Shown one piece after another: positions 1 to 7,618 of a DNA stretch of 64,000 nt. The translations under genes were made by a program, and so were the position numbers. The notes beneath the pieces were generated by a model. The model made no database searches and was not told where the DNA came from. It was given only the letters and a program-made list of their open reading frames with translations. Origin of the DNA: Candidatus Thiosymbion sp. (lineage in GTDB: Bacteria; Pseudomonadota; Gammaproteobacteria; Chromatiales; Chromatiaceae). Position 1 is the first letter of the stretch. The number at the start of each line of letters is the position of its first letter. The stretch spans positions 62,001-126,000 of the forward strand of contig JAHDND010000007.1 of NCBI GenBank assembly GCA_018435665.1, given 5' to 3'.

Positions 1-175
1 GAGTATATCCCAAACCTGGCCGGGCAAGCTCCAGGGCCTTGCCGGACGGGGCGAGCACGAACGGCCCGTGGCGATGCCCGTAAGGGTACCTCTCACGCAA
101 CGGCTGGTGGCCCTGGCCGGTCCGCATCCCCAGAAGCCACGTGACTGCCTGACGACGGAAGGCCATTGTCTCCGG
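1..175. other. Left-edge stretch with no supported gene
   Basis: I see no convincing coding sequence here. The long plus-strand open frame that starts in this stretch runs antisense through the PucC gene and has the Gln/Gly-rich composition typical of a shadow frame. A short inverted repeat (GGCAAG ... CTTGCC, about 27-43) could be part of a terminator downstream of the minus-strand PucC gene, but it has no T tract. Confidence 0.4.
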
Positions 176-1498
176 TCAGGCCTCCTCCAGGAGGGCCCGG
201 GCGGACTCGACCCTCAGGCGGCGGAAGGCCACCAGGGCCGCCGCCAGGAGCCCGGCCTCGATCAGGAAGGCCGTGCCGTAGGCGAAGAGGGCGCGCTCCC
301 CGGCGCTTGGTGGGGCCGTGCCCAGCAGGTCGATGGTCAGGTTCAGCCCATCCACCAGTCCGGACCCCAGCAAGCTGGCCAGGGCCCGGCCCAACTGGTG
401 GCCCAGACCCCAGACGCCCAGCAACAGCCCGGCGCTCCTGAGGCTGGTGAAGGCCAGGGTCTGGGCCAGCAGGCTGGCGGCGGCCAGGCCGCTGGCGAGT
501 CCCATGCCCAGGACGCTGGCCTGGAGCAGCCATACCTGCTGGTTGAGGCCGGCCAGGATGATCAGGGGAAAGAGCGGAATCAGCAGGATAATGCCCAGCC
601 AATACAGGCGGGCCAGACCCAGCCAGCGGATCAGCGCCAGGCCGGAGAGCAGCAGGGAGGCCAGGGCCCCCAGGCCCCAGAACATGGTCAACTGGGTGGT
701 GGCGGCGATGTCCAGACCCAGGACCAGGCCGGCGTAGGGCTCCATGAGCACATCCTGCATCTGGGTGCCGAGCAGGGTCAGGGTGATGACCGCCAGAAAG
801 CGCCGGGCCTGGGGGTCACGCCACACCAGGTGCCGGAGGCTGGTCCAGAAGGGGCTGGACCGCGCCTGATCCGCCGCCTGGCGGTGGGCCGCCCCCTGGG
901 GCTCCTGGCCTAGGGCGGCGAGGATGGACAGGACCGTGGCGCCGAGGGCGATGAGCGCCACCACCAGGGTCAGGCGCTCCGCGCTGTAGGGCCGCAGGGC
1001 CAGGCCCACCAGGCCGGCGCCGGCGATCATGCCGAGCAGCTTGACCACCTCGTAGAGGTTGGCGGCCCGGGACCGGGACACCCCCGGGGGGAAGCGGTCG
1101 ACGAGCAGGGCCTGGAAGGTGTTGCCGGTCAGGTTGCGGCCCAGGCCATAGGCGATCAGGGACATCAGGATCAACCCCGCGCCCAGGCTGAAGAGGGCGG
1201 GGGTCCGCACCACCAGGGCCACGGCCAGGGCCGCCCCGGCGCCGGCGATGAGGGCGCCCAGGATCAGGTAGGGCTCGCGGCGCCGCCCCCACAGGGGATA
1301 GGCATCGGAGACATGACCCAGCCAGATCCGCACTGGGCTCACCAGCAGCGGAATGGCAACGAAGAGTCCGGCCAGGATCACCGGCAGTCCCAATTCCACC
1401 ACCATGACGCGGTTGATGACGCTGCCCGACAGAATGGAGAGCAGGGTCAGGCTGAGGGGCAGGCCCGCCAGCCGGAACAGGTTCAGGGGGCTATTCAT
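176..1498 (-). CDS. pucC: PucC/LhaA-family bacteriochlorophyll / light-harvesting assembly MFS protein
   Basis: Predicted inner-membrane protein of 440 aa with about twelve hydrophobic segments in the major facilitator fold. The N-terminus (NLFRLAGLPLSLTLLSIL), the stretch VSPVRIWLGHVSDAYPLWGRRR near residues 53-75 and the Gly-rich helices match the PucC/LhaA/bacteriochlorophyll synthase 44.5-kDa family. These proteins help deliver pigment to, or assemble, light-harvesting complexes in anoxygenic phototrophs. The charged loop SDAYPLWGRRREPY resembles the cytoplasmic loop A motif of MFS proteins. It lies 97 nt downstream of an ABC exporter on the same strand. No puf, puh or bch gene is visible, so it is isolated from a photosynthesis cluster here. 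Family assignment is firm; which complex it serves cannot be told from sequence. Confidence 0.87.
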   Translation of the reverse strand: MNSPLNLFRLAGLPLSLTLLSILSGSVINRVMVVELGLPVILAGLFVAIPLLVSPVRIWLGHVSDAYPLWGRRREPYLILGALIAGAGAALAVALVVRTPALFSLGAGLILMSLIAYGLGRNLTGNTFQALLVDRFPPGVSRSRAANLYEVVKLLGMIAGAGLVGLALRPYSAERLTLVVALIALGATVLSILAALGQEPQGAAHRQAADQARSSPFWTSLRHLVWRDPQARRFLAVITLTLLGTQMQDVLMEPYAGLVLGLDIAATTQLTMFWGLGALASLLLSGLALIRWLGLARLYWLGIILLIPLFPLIILAGLNQQVWLLQASVLGMGLASGLAAASLLAQTLAFTSLRSAGLLLGVWGLGHQLGRALASLLGSGLVDGLNLTIDLLGTAPPSAGERALFAYGTAFLIEAGLLAAALVAFRRLRVESARALLEEA

Positions 1499-1594
1499 GG
1501 GGAGGTCTGGTGGGCGGTAGCGGGGTGAAAGGGTTCTTTCGCGTCTGTGGGTGATCGCTTCCCGGTTCTCCGCCCGGTCGCGGAACGGGCGCGT

Positions 1595-3427
1595 TCATCG
1601 GGACAGGGGTGTATCAGGGGAGAGTGGTGCGGCAGGCGCCGCCAGGTCCGTTTCCCGGAATTGCAGGGAGGCCAGGCGGGCATAGAGGCCGTTCTGGGCC
1701 ATCAGTTCCTCGTGGCTGCCGGCGGCGATCAGGTGTCCCTGGTCCAGGACCAGGATGCGGTCGACCCGCCGCACCGTCGCCAGGCGGTGGGCGATGATGA
1801 TGCTAGTGCGGCCCGCCATCAGCTCGGTGAGGGCCAGTTGCACCAGCCGCTCGCTTTCCGCGTCCAGGGCGCTGGTGGCCTCGTCCAGCAGCAGCAGGAC
1901 CGGGTCCCGCAACAGGGCGCGGGCGATGGCCAGGCGCTGACGCTGGCCACCGGAGAGCCGCACCCCGCGCTCGCCGAGGAAGGTGTTGAAACCCTCCGGC
2001 AGCCGGTCCAGGAACTCACTGGCATGGGCGGCGTCGGCGGCGCGCCGCACCGCCGCCTCAGGCACCCCGTCCAGGCCGTAGCGGATGTTCTCCCAGGCAT
2101 CGGCGCCGAAGATCACCGGGTCCTGGGGGACCAGGGCGATGTGGCGGCGAAACGCGGACGGGTCCAGGTCGCGCAGGTCGATGCCGTCGAGGCGCAGGGC
2201 CCCAACCTGGGGGTCGTAAAAGCGCAGCAGGAGTTGCAGCAGGGTGCTCTTACCGCTCCCAGAGGGGCCGACCAGGGCGACCTTTTCCCCCGGCCGGATG
2301 CTCAGACTCAGGTCCTTGATCACCGGCAGCTCGGGGTGGGCAGGATAGGCGAAACTCAGCCCCGCGATCTCGATCGCCCCCCGGGGCGGGCTGGGAAGGG
2401 CTTGGGGGTCGGCCGGGGCACGGATGGCGCTCTCGGTGGCCAGCAGTTCCATCAGGCGTTCACTGGCCCCGGCCCCGCGCAGCAGTTCCCCGGCGATCTC
2501 GCTCAGACCGCCGATGGAACTGGCCACCAGGACGGCATAGAAGAGGAAGGCGGAGAGCTCGCCGCCGCTCAGACGCCCCGCCAGGACCTCCCGGCCGCCC
2601 ACCCAGAGCACGACGCCGATGGCGCCGAAGGTCAGGGCGGTGGCGATGGCCCCCAGGCTGGCGCTGAGCCGGGCGCGGCCCATGGCGGTGGCGAAGGCCG
2701 CCTCCACCCGTTCCCGGTAGCGGGCCCGGTCGATGGCCTCGTGGCAGAAGGCCTGGACGGTGCGGATGGCGTGGAGGACCTCGTCGACGAAGGCCCCCAC
2801 GTCGGCGACCCGGTCCTGGCTGGCTCGGGACAGGCGCCGCAGCCGGTGGCCGAGCAGCCACAGGGGCAGCACCACCAGGGGGGTGCCGAGGAGCACCAGC
2901 CCGGTGAGCCAGGGGCTGGTGAGGGCGAGCATGACGAGGCCGCCGCTGACCAGCAGCAGGGCGCGCAGGGCCATGGCCAGGGTCGAGCCGACCACGGTCT
3001 GCAACAGGGTGGTGTCCGAGGTCAGGCGAGAGATGAGTTCACCGGTGCGGGTGGTCTCGAAGAAGCCCACGTCCAGCCCCAATACCCGGGAGAAGACCGC
3101 CACGCGGATGTCGGCGACCACCCGTTCGCCGATCCAGCTCAGCAGCCAGGAGCGCGCCAGGATGGCCGCCGCCATGGTCAGCACCACCGCCAGGAAGAGT
3201 AGCAGGGAGCGGTTGAGGGCGGCGGCGGAACCGGTCTTGAGTCCGGTGTCCACCACCTCGCGGATCACCTGGCCAAAGGCGAGCACGGCCCCGGCGGCGA
3301 CCAGCAGGGCCAGGACCGCGAGCACCACCTGTCCCAGGTAGGGGCGGACGAAGCCGAGCAGGCGCAGCAGGGGCTTGAGGTTGCGGCTGCCGGGGCGGCC
3401 GGCCGGGGGCGGGGTGGCGTGGCGCAT
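1595..3427 (-). CDS. ABC exporter half-transporter (fused permease and ATPase, MsbA-like)
   Basis: 610 aa when started at the ATG at 3425-3427, which has AAGGA about 8 nt upstream; a start 20 codons earlier is open but lacks such a site. An N-terminal transmembrane domain of about six helices (residues ~25-310) is followed by a complete nucleotide-binding domain: Walker A GPSGSGKST, signature LSGGQRQR, Walker B LLLLDEATSALD and H-loop IIIAHRL. This is the ABCB/MsbA type, which works as a dimer at the inner membrane to export lipids, peptides or drugs. The substrate cannot be read from sequence. It precedes pucC on the same strand and may be co-transcribed with it. Confidence 0.85.
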   Translation of the reverse strand: MRHATPPPAGRPGSRNLKPLLRLLGFVRPYLGQVVLAVLALLVAAGAVLAFGQVIREVVDTGLKTGSAAALNRSLLLFLAVVLTMAAAILARSWLLSWIGERVVADIRVAVFSRVLGLDVGFFETTRTGELISRLTSDTTLLQTVVGSTLAMALRALLLVSGGLVMLALTSPWLTGLVLLGTPLVVLPLWLLGHRLRRLSRASQDRVADVGAFVDEVLHAIRTVQAFCHEAIDRARYRERVEAAFATAMGRARLSASLGAIATALTFGAIGVVLWVGGREVLAGRLSGGELSAFLFYAVLVASSIGGLSEIAGELLRGAGASERLMELLATESAIRAPADPQALPSPPRGAIEIAGLSFAYPAHPELPVIKDLSLSIRPGEKVALVGPSGSGKSTLLQLLLRFYDPQVGALRLDGIDLRDLDPSAFRRHIALVPQDPVIFGADAWENIRYGLDGVPEAAVRRAADAAHASEFLDRLPEGFNTFLGERGVRLSGGQRQRLAIARALLRDPVLLLLDEATSALDAESERLVQLALTELMAGRTSIIIAHRLATVRRVDRILVLDQGHLIAAGSHEELMAQNGLYARLASLQFRETDLAAPAAPLSPDTPLSR

Positions 3428-3527
3428 GGGGGTTCCTTCATCCTTTGGGTGCCCGCGGCTGGCGGACCGGGCGGGTATCGGCCACAATGATCATCAGGTG
3501 GTTTCGCCTGGCGCGGAGGCCTAGCTC

Positions 3528-4043
3528 ATGTTCTCAATCAGTTGGCAGGATCACTGGACGCTGAACATCGACCCCATCGACGAGGAACACCGCGCCCTGG
3601 TCGCGGGCATGAATCGACTCGCGGAGCACTTCCTCGCCCCCCTTGGGGCGGAGACCGCTGGTGAGGCCAGGGGTGGTGGGGACCTGACTTCGGCCGATGC
3701 CGGGGAGGAGGCGGCGCGGCACCAGGCCCTCATCGCTGCCCTGGAAATCCTCGCCGACCAGGCCCGCGATCATTTCCGGCACGAGGAGGCGCTGATGCGG
3801 GCCATCGACTACCCGGAACTGGCCGCTCATCGCAGCGAACATGCCCTGCTGATGGCGGAGTACGTCGAGCTGGTCAGGGACCTGGAACGCCAGGCCACCA
3901 CCCAGCTCGACGGCGAAACCCTGGCCGCCCTGCAACACTGGCTGGTCGGCCATATGGTCGGCGCTGACCGGGATTATGCCGACCATTACGCCGCCCTCAT
4001 CCAGAGTCCGGAGGCGATGACCGTCGACAACCTGCCGGGCTAG
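3528..4043 (+). CDS. Bacteriohemerythrin
   Basis: 171-aa four-helix-bundle protein that binds O2 at a non-haem di-iron site, probably in the cytoplasm. The ligand pattern is visible: His21, the HxxxE motif (His82/Glu86), His101 and His105 (HxxxH), and HxxxxD at His142/Asp147. The opening SISWQDHWTLNIDPIDEEHR is typical of the family. A poorly conserved insert rich in Gly, Ala and Glu (residues ~41-64) lies between the first and second helices and makes the protein longer than the usual 130-150 aa. It is divergent from the ABC exporter and convergent with the ferritin-like gene. A role in O2 sensing, storage or protection of oxygen-labile enzymes is plausible given the neighbouring ferredoxin oxidoreductase. 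Confidence 0.87.
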   Translation: MFSISWQDHWTLNIDPIDEEHRALVAGMNRLAEHFLAPLGAETAGEARGGGDLTSADAGEEAARHQALIAALEILADQARDHFRHEEALMRAIDYPELAAHRSEHALLMAEYVELVRDLERQATTQLDGETLAALQHWLVGHMVGADRDYADHYAALIQSPEAMTVDNLPG

Positions 4044-4097
4044 GCATATCGCTTCGGTTTTTCCGTCCTACTCAATCCATGTCGAAAACGATAATGC

Positions 4098-4117
4098 GAT
4101 GACGGTACTCCGTCATC
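4098..4117. terminator. Perfect 8-bp hairpin between convergent genes
   Basis: GATGACGG-TACT-CCGTCATC forms a perfect 8-bp stem with a 4-nt loop between the convergent hemerythrin and ferritin-like genes. There is no strong T tract on either side, so intrinsic termination is likely but weak. It may serve both directions. Confidence 0.45.
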
Positions 4118-4146
4118 CTGGGCGGCTCAGGGTCCCCGGCGCCTAT

Positions 4147-4683
4147 TCACTCCGGCATGTTGGGTGGGTCCAGGTCCTCCACCGGTTCGGCGCGGCGTGG
4201 GTCCATTTTCGCCAGGCGTTGCTCCAGCAGGTCGGCGTGCTCGGTCTCCTCCTCGGCCATCTCGGCGGCGAGGCGGCGCACCTCCAGATCGGGGGAGCCG
4301 GCGGCGACCCGGGCGTAGAAGTCCCGGCCGCGCAGCTCGTTGTGCAGGGCCAGGCGTATGGCCTGGATGGGGGTCATGAGGTAGCTCAATTCCTCGTCCT
4401 GCTCGGCGGCATTGGCCTCGGGACTGCCGCCGGCGGCCCATTTGTAATCCCAGGGCGCGATCTGCGGGAGCTGGATGTCCCGGGCGTGCTCCTCGACCTC
4501 CTGGGCATGGAGGTCGCTCATGCGCGCCAGGTACTCGAAGAGCTCGGCGATCTCCGGGTTGTTGTGGACGCTCATGTTGCCGGCCAGCTCGCGATAGCGT
4601 TCGGCGGACTCGTATTCCAGTTCCAGGGCATGGGCCAGGAACTCGCCGACGCTGGCGATGTGTTCGGGGTGGTGGTCGCTCAT
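4147..4683 (-). CDS. Ferritin-like (rubrerythrin/bacterioferritin-type) domain protein
   Basis: 178 aa, mostly helical. Di-iron ligand motifs of the ferritin-like superfamily are visible: ELEYESAERY near residue 20, SDLHAQEVEEH near residue 57, LHNELRGRDFY near residue 113, and EEETEHADLLEQ near residue 146, giving the E...ExxH...E...ExxH pattern. Its ATG overlaps the korB stop (ATGA at 4680-4683), so it is translationally coupled to korA-korB. A likely job is iron handling or peroxide/oxygen protection near the oxygen-sensitive iron-sulfur oxidoreductase; this is inferred from context only. The exact subfamily is not certain. Confidence 0.75.
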   Translation of the reverse strand: MSDHHPEHIASVGEFLAHALELEYESAERYRELAGNMSVHNNPEIAELFEYLARMSDLHAQEVEEHARDIQLPQIAPWDYKWAAGGSPEANAAEQDEELSYLMTPIQAIRLALHNELRGRDFYARVAAGSPDLEVRRLAAEMAEEETEHADLLEQRLAKMDPRRAEPVEDLDPPNMPE

Positions 4684-5531
4684 AGGTGGAACTCCGCTTC
4701 GATCTCCGGCAGGCTGGCCTGGGACAGGTGGGGGGGCAGCCAGGTGGGCAGTGACTGGGCATAGATGACGCCAAGGGACATGCCGTCATCGGCCTGGATG
4801 AGACGTGCGGCCTCGATGGGGTCGGCGGTGACCTCCGCGGCGTGCTCATGCACCAGGTGCTTCCACTCCTTCTGCTCTGGCTGATAGGTCTGGCAGGGGC
4901 TGAGGACGTGGAGGAAGGAGAAGCCCGGGTGCTGGATGGCCTGGACGATGAGCTGGGTCAGGCCGCTGGGATCGCCGGTGAAGCCACGGGCGATGAAGGA
5001 GGCGCCGGCGGCCAGGGCCAGGGCGGCGGGCTGGAAGCGCCGCACCCCGGTGCCGCGGGGCGTCAGCTTGCTGTTGCGCCAGTCTGGCTGGGTGGTGGGT
5101 GAGGCCTGGCCCTTGGTCATGCCGTAGACCTCGTTGTCCATGACGATGTAGGTCAGGTCCATGTTGCGCCGGCAGGCATGGATGAAGTGGTTGCCGCCGA
5201 TCGAGAAGCCGTCGCCGTCACCGCCGGCGACCACCACCGTCAGGTCCGGCCGGGCGGCCTTGAGCCCGGCGGCGATGGCCAGGGAGCGGCCATGGATGCC
5301 GTGGAAGCCGTAGCTGTTGATGTAGGCCGGCAGACGCGAGGAACAGCCGATGCCGGAGACCATGGCCAGTTGCTCCTTGGCCAGGCCCAGGTAGGCGGCG
5401 GCCTTGGTCATGGCGGCGAGGACGCCGAAGTCCCCGCAGCCCGGGCACCAGATGGGGTTGATGTCGGACTTGTAGTCCTTGGCCTTGAGGACCGGGGCCT
5501 GGTAGCCGGTGGAGGTGGATGCGCCTTCCAT
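4680..5531 (-). CDS. korB: 2-oxoacid:ferredoxin oxidoreductase beta subunit (2-oxoglutarate type)
   Basis: 283 aa with the start at the ATG 5529-5531, which sits 1 nt after the korA stop and is preceded by AGGAG. The N-terminus carries the CPGCG cluster/TPP-domain motif (Cys29, Cys32). The thiamine diphosphate and Mg-binding segment is GGDGDGFSIGGNHFIHACRRN, followed by DNEVYGMTKGQASPT. These are hallmarks of the beta subunit of 2-oxoglutarate or related 2-oxoacid:ferredoxin oxidoreductases. With KorA it would interconvert a 2-oxoacid and acyl-CoA plus CO2 using reduced ferredoxin, as in a reductive or anaerobic TCA cycle. No delta (ferredoxin) subunit gene is adjacent. Substrate 2-oxoglutarate is the best guess from the two-subunit layout. 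Confidence 0.85.
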   Translation of the reverse strand: MEGASTSTGYQAPVLKAKDYKSDINPIWCPGCGDFGVLAAMTKAAAYLGLAKEQLAMVSGIGCSSRLPAYINSYGFHGIHGRSLAIAAGLKAARPDLTVVVAGGDGDGFSIGGNHFIHACRRNMDLTYIVMDNEVYGMTKGQASPTTQPDWRNSKLTPRGTGVRRFQPAALALAAGASFIARGFTGDPSGLTQLIVQAIQHPGFSFLHVLSPCQTYQPEQKEWKHLVHEHAAEVTADPIEAARLIQADDGMSLGVIYAQSLPTWLPPHLSQASLPEIEAEFHL

Positions 5532-5532
5532 T

Positions 5533-7404
5533 TCAATGCTCCTGGGCGGAAGTGGGGGCGGGGCGGTCGACGGAAGTTGTGTCTGCGGTCGGGCTGACCG
5601 ACGCATGCCCCTGGGATTCAGGGGTAGTGGTGGCCGGGCTCGTCCCAGCGGCGGGGACCGCCGCGGGCACCCTCCGGTCCAGGGTGGCCAGGGCGGCGGT
5701 GACGATGTCGCCGGGGCGCAAGGGCAGGGGGCCGGGGCGGGCGAAGGAGTGGGCACCGGCCGGCAGGGCCTGTTCGCCGTGTAAATAATGGAATAGCTGG
5801 GCGCCTTGGTTCTGTTCCACCACCAGGACCCGCTCGGCCCCGTCCAAGGCCTGGGCCAGGTCGGCGTGGCGCAGGGGGGCGATGAGGCGCAGGGCGATGG
5901 CCCGGGTCGGGTGACCGGCGGCGGTCAGGCGCTCGGCGGCCTCGACCACGGCGCCGGTGGCGGAGCCCCAGGTAACGAGTGCCAGGGGGGCCAGGGGGCC
6001 GGCGCCACGGATCTCCGCCCACCAGGGGCCATAGTCGAAGTCCAGCAGCTTGCGGCGGCGCTTCTCCAGTTGGGCGGCGTGATCCTTGGCCATGCTGGAG
6101 GGGGTGCCGCGCGGGTTGTGCTCCAGCCCGTCCGCCACATAGAGGCCCCCGGGCTGGCCGGGTAGGGCCATGGGGGAGATGCCGGTCTCGGTGAGGGCAT
6201 AGCGCCGGTAGGGTTCGGCGCCGATCTCAGCCGTCACCCGTGACAGTTTGTCGGGGAACTCCGCTGGGGGGTCGCAGATGGTGCGGGACTGGCCCAGGGC
6301 CTGGTCGGTGAGGACGATGGCCACGGTCTGGAGGTGTTCCACCAGGCGCACCGCCCACTGGGTGGTGAAGGTGCAGTCGCGGATGTCGGTGGCCGCCAGC
6401 ACCAGGTGGGGGGCGTCGCCGTGGAAGCCGTAAAGGGCGAGATTGAGATCCGACTGCTCGGACTTGGTGGGGATGCCGGTGGAGGGGCCGCCGCGCATGA
6501 CGTTGGCGACGACGATGGGGGTCTCGCTGGTCACCGCCAGGCCCAGGCCTTCCATCATCAGGCTCAGGCCGGGGCCGGAGGTGGCGGTGAGGGAGGGCAC
6601 GCCGCCGAAGGAGCCGCCGATGATCATGTTCACCGAGGCCAGTTCGTCCTCGGCCTGGAGCAGGCCGCCGCCGACCTTCTCCAGGCGGGGGGCCAGCCAC
6701 TCCAGCATCTCGGTGGCCGGGGTGATGGGGTAGGCGGCGACGAAGCGTACCCCGCCGCGCAGGGCCCCCAGGCCGCTGGCCTCGTTGCCGCTCATGTTCC
6801 AGCGCTCGGTGCCGGTGATGGCGGTCACGGGACGGGCGGGGGCGGCGGCGTAGCCGGCCTGGAGGCAGGCTACCGCCGATTCGGCGACGCTGGCGCTCTT
6901 GCGCCCCAGGGTCGCCGTGGCCGCGGCCTCCAGGGCGGCGAGGGGCAAGCCGGCCATTGCGCCGGCGGCACCCAGGGCGGCCATGTTGAGGCGACCGCCC
7001 GCGACGGCATCGGCCATGGCCTTCAGGGGCAGTTCCACCACCTGGGCGCCACTGGCGAGGATCTCCGCCGGCACCGTGCCGCCCGCCGGGTCGGTGAGCA
7101 CCAGACTCTCGGCTCCCAGGGGGATTTCGTCATAGAAGCGGCTGATGTTGAGCCAGTCCAGGGCCACCAGGATATCGAAGCGGTCATCCATGCCGTTCAC
7201 CGGGCCGGGACCGAAGCGCACCATGGCCGCGGACTCGCCGCCGCGGATCTGGGGCCCGGCGGAGCGGGTCATGAGGCCGTAATAACCGGCACGGGCCACG
7301 GCGGCAAGCAGGATCGACCCGGTCGTGACGGCGCCACTGCCGCCTGAGCCGGTGATGGCGATGGACAATCGGGACGGCTGTCCGGTGAGGGATTCCTGGG
7401 GCAT
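5533..7404 (-). CDS. korA: 2-oxoacid:ferredoxin oxidoreductase gamma-alpha fusion subunit
   Basis: 623 aa when started at the ATG 7402-7404 (MPQESLTG). An earlier in-frame ATG would add 22 unlikely residues. The gamma domain comes first (ITGSGGSGAVTTGSILLAAVARAG, then SAGPQIRGGESAAMVRFG), followed by the pyrimidine-binding alpha domain starting near residue 205 (AAYPITPATEMLEWL, QAEDELASVNMIIGGSFGG). This gamma-alpha fusion is typical of KorA-type enzymes. The C-terminal ~35 residues are Ala/Pro/Thr-rich and poorly conserved. It is followed after 1 nt by korB and then by an overlapping ferritin-like gene, forming a three-gene unit. Confidence 0.85.
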   Translation of the reverse strand: MPQESLTGQPSRLSIAITGSGGSGAVTTGSILLAAVARAGYYGLMTRSAGPQIRGGESAAMVRFGPGPVNGMDDRFDILVALDWLNISRFYDEIPLGAESLVLTDPAGGTVPAEILASGAQVVELPLKAMADAVAGGRLNMAALGAAGAMAGLPLAALEAAATATLGRKSASVAESAVACLQAGYAAAPARPVTAITGTERWNMSGNEASGLGALRGGVRFVAAYPITPATEMLEWLAPRLEKVGGGLLQAEDELASVNMIIGGSFGGVPSLTATSGPGLSLMMEGLGLAVTSETPIVVANVMRGGPSTGIPTKSEQSDLNLALYGFHGDAPHLVLAATDIRDCTFTTQWAVRLVEHLQTVAIVLTDQALGQSRTICDPPAEFPDKLSRVTAEIGAEPYRRYALTETGISPMALPGQPGGLYVADGLEHNPRGTPSSMAKDHAAQLEKRRRKLLDFDYGPWWAEIRGAGPLAPLALVTWGSATGAVVEAAERLTAAGHPTRAIALRLIAPLRHADLAQALDGAERVLVVEQNQGAQLFHYLHGEQALPAGAHSFARPGPLPLRPGDIVTAALATLDRRVPAAVPAAGTSPATTTPESQGHASVSPTADTTSVDRPAPTSAQEH

Positions 7405-7470
7405 GTCTGGCCTTGGAGGTAAGCGGGTTGATAAAGGGTGCTCATGATAGCCCAAGCCCACCCAGGGCAC

Positions 7471-7566
7471 TCAAGCGGCGGGGGTATCAACCGTAGGGAT
7501 GCGGTTGTCAAGCCTCCAGGGATGGATTTAGGTTGTCTCCCGCCAGACGCCTCCCGACCCGGAAAC
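7471..7566 (+). repeat. Structured intergenic repeat, copy A (upstream of mutL)
   Basis: This matches the copies at 12578-12698 and, inverted, at 31742-31874. The shared core reads GCGGTTGTCAAGCCTCCAGG here against GCGGTCGTCAAGCCTACAGG in the others. An inner hairpin CAACCG...CGGTTG corresponds to GACCGC...GCGGTC elsewhere, so an A-T pair replaces a G-C pair (compensatory change). The right arm, CCCGCCAGACGCC-TCCCGACCCGG, is well kept; the left arm is degraded. No protein-coding potential is seen in the 7405-7618 gap apart from this repeat. Confidence 0.75.
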
Positions 7567-7618
7567 CCCGCAAATAGCACCTTGCTTGCCGGCCTCCTTT
7601 TTGCTTCCATCCCGACCC

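Noticed and set aside
68-913. Long plus-strand open frame at the left edge
   Set aside because: It is antisense to the PucC gene and has the Gln/Gly/Ala-rich composition of a shadow frame in GC-rich DNA; no conserved motif.
1547-3202. 551-aa plus-strand open frame
   Set aside because: It is antisense to the ABC exporter, whose motifs are complete on the minus strand; composition is dominated by Gln, Gly, Asp and His.
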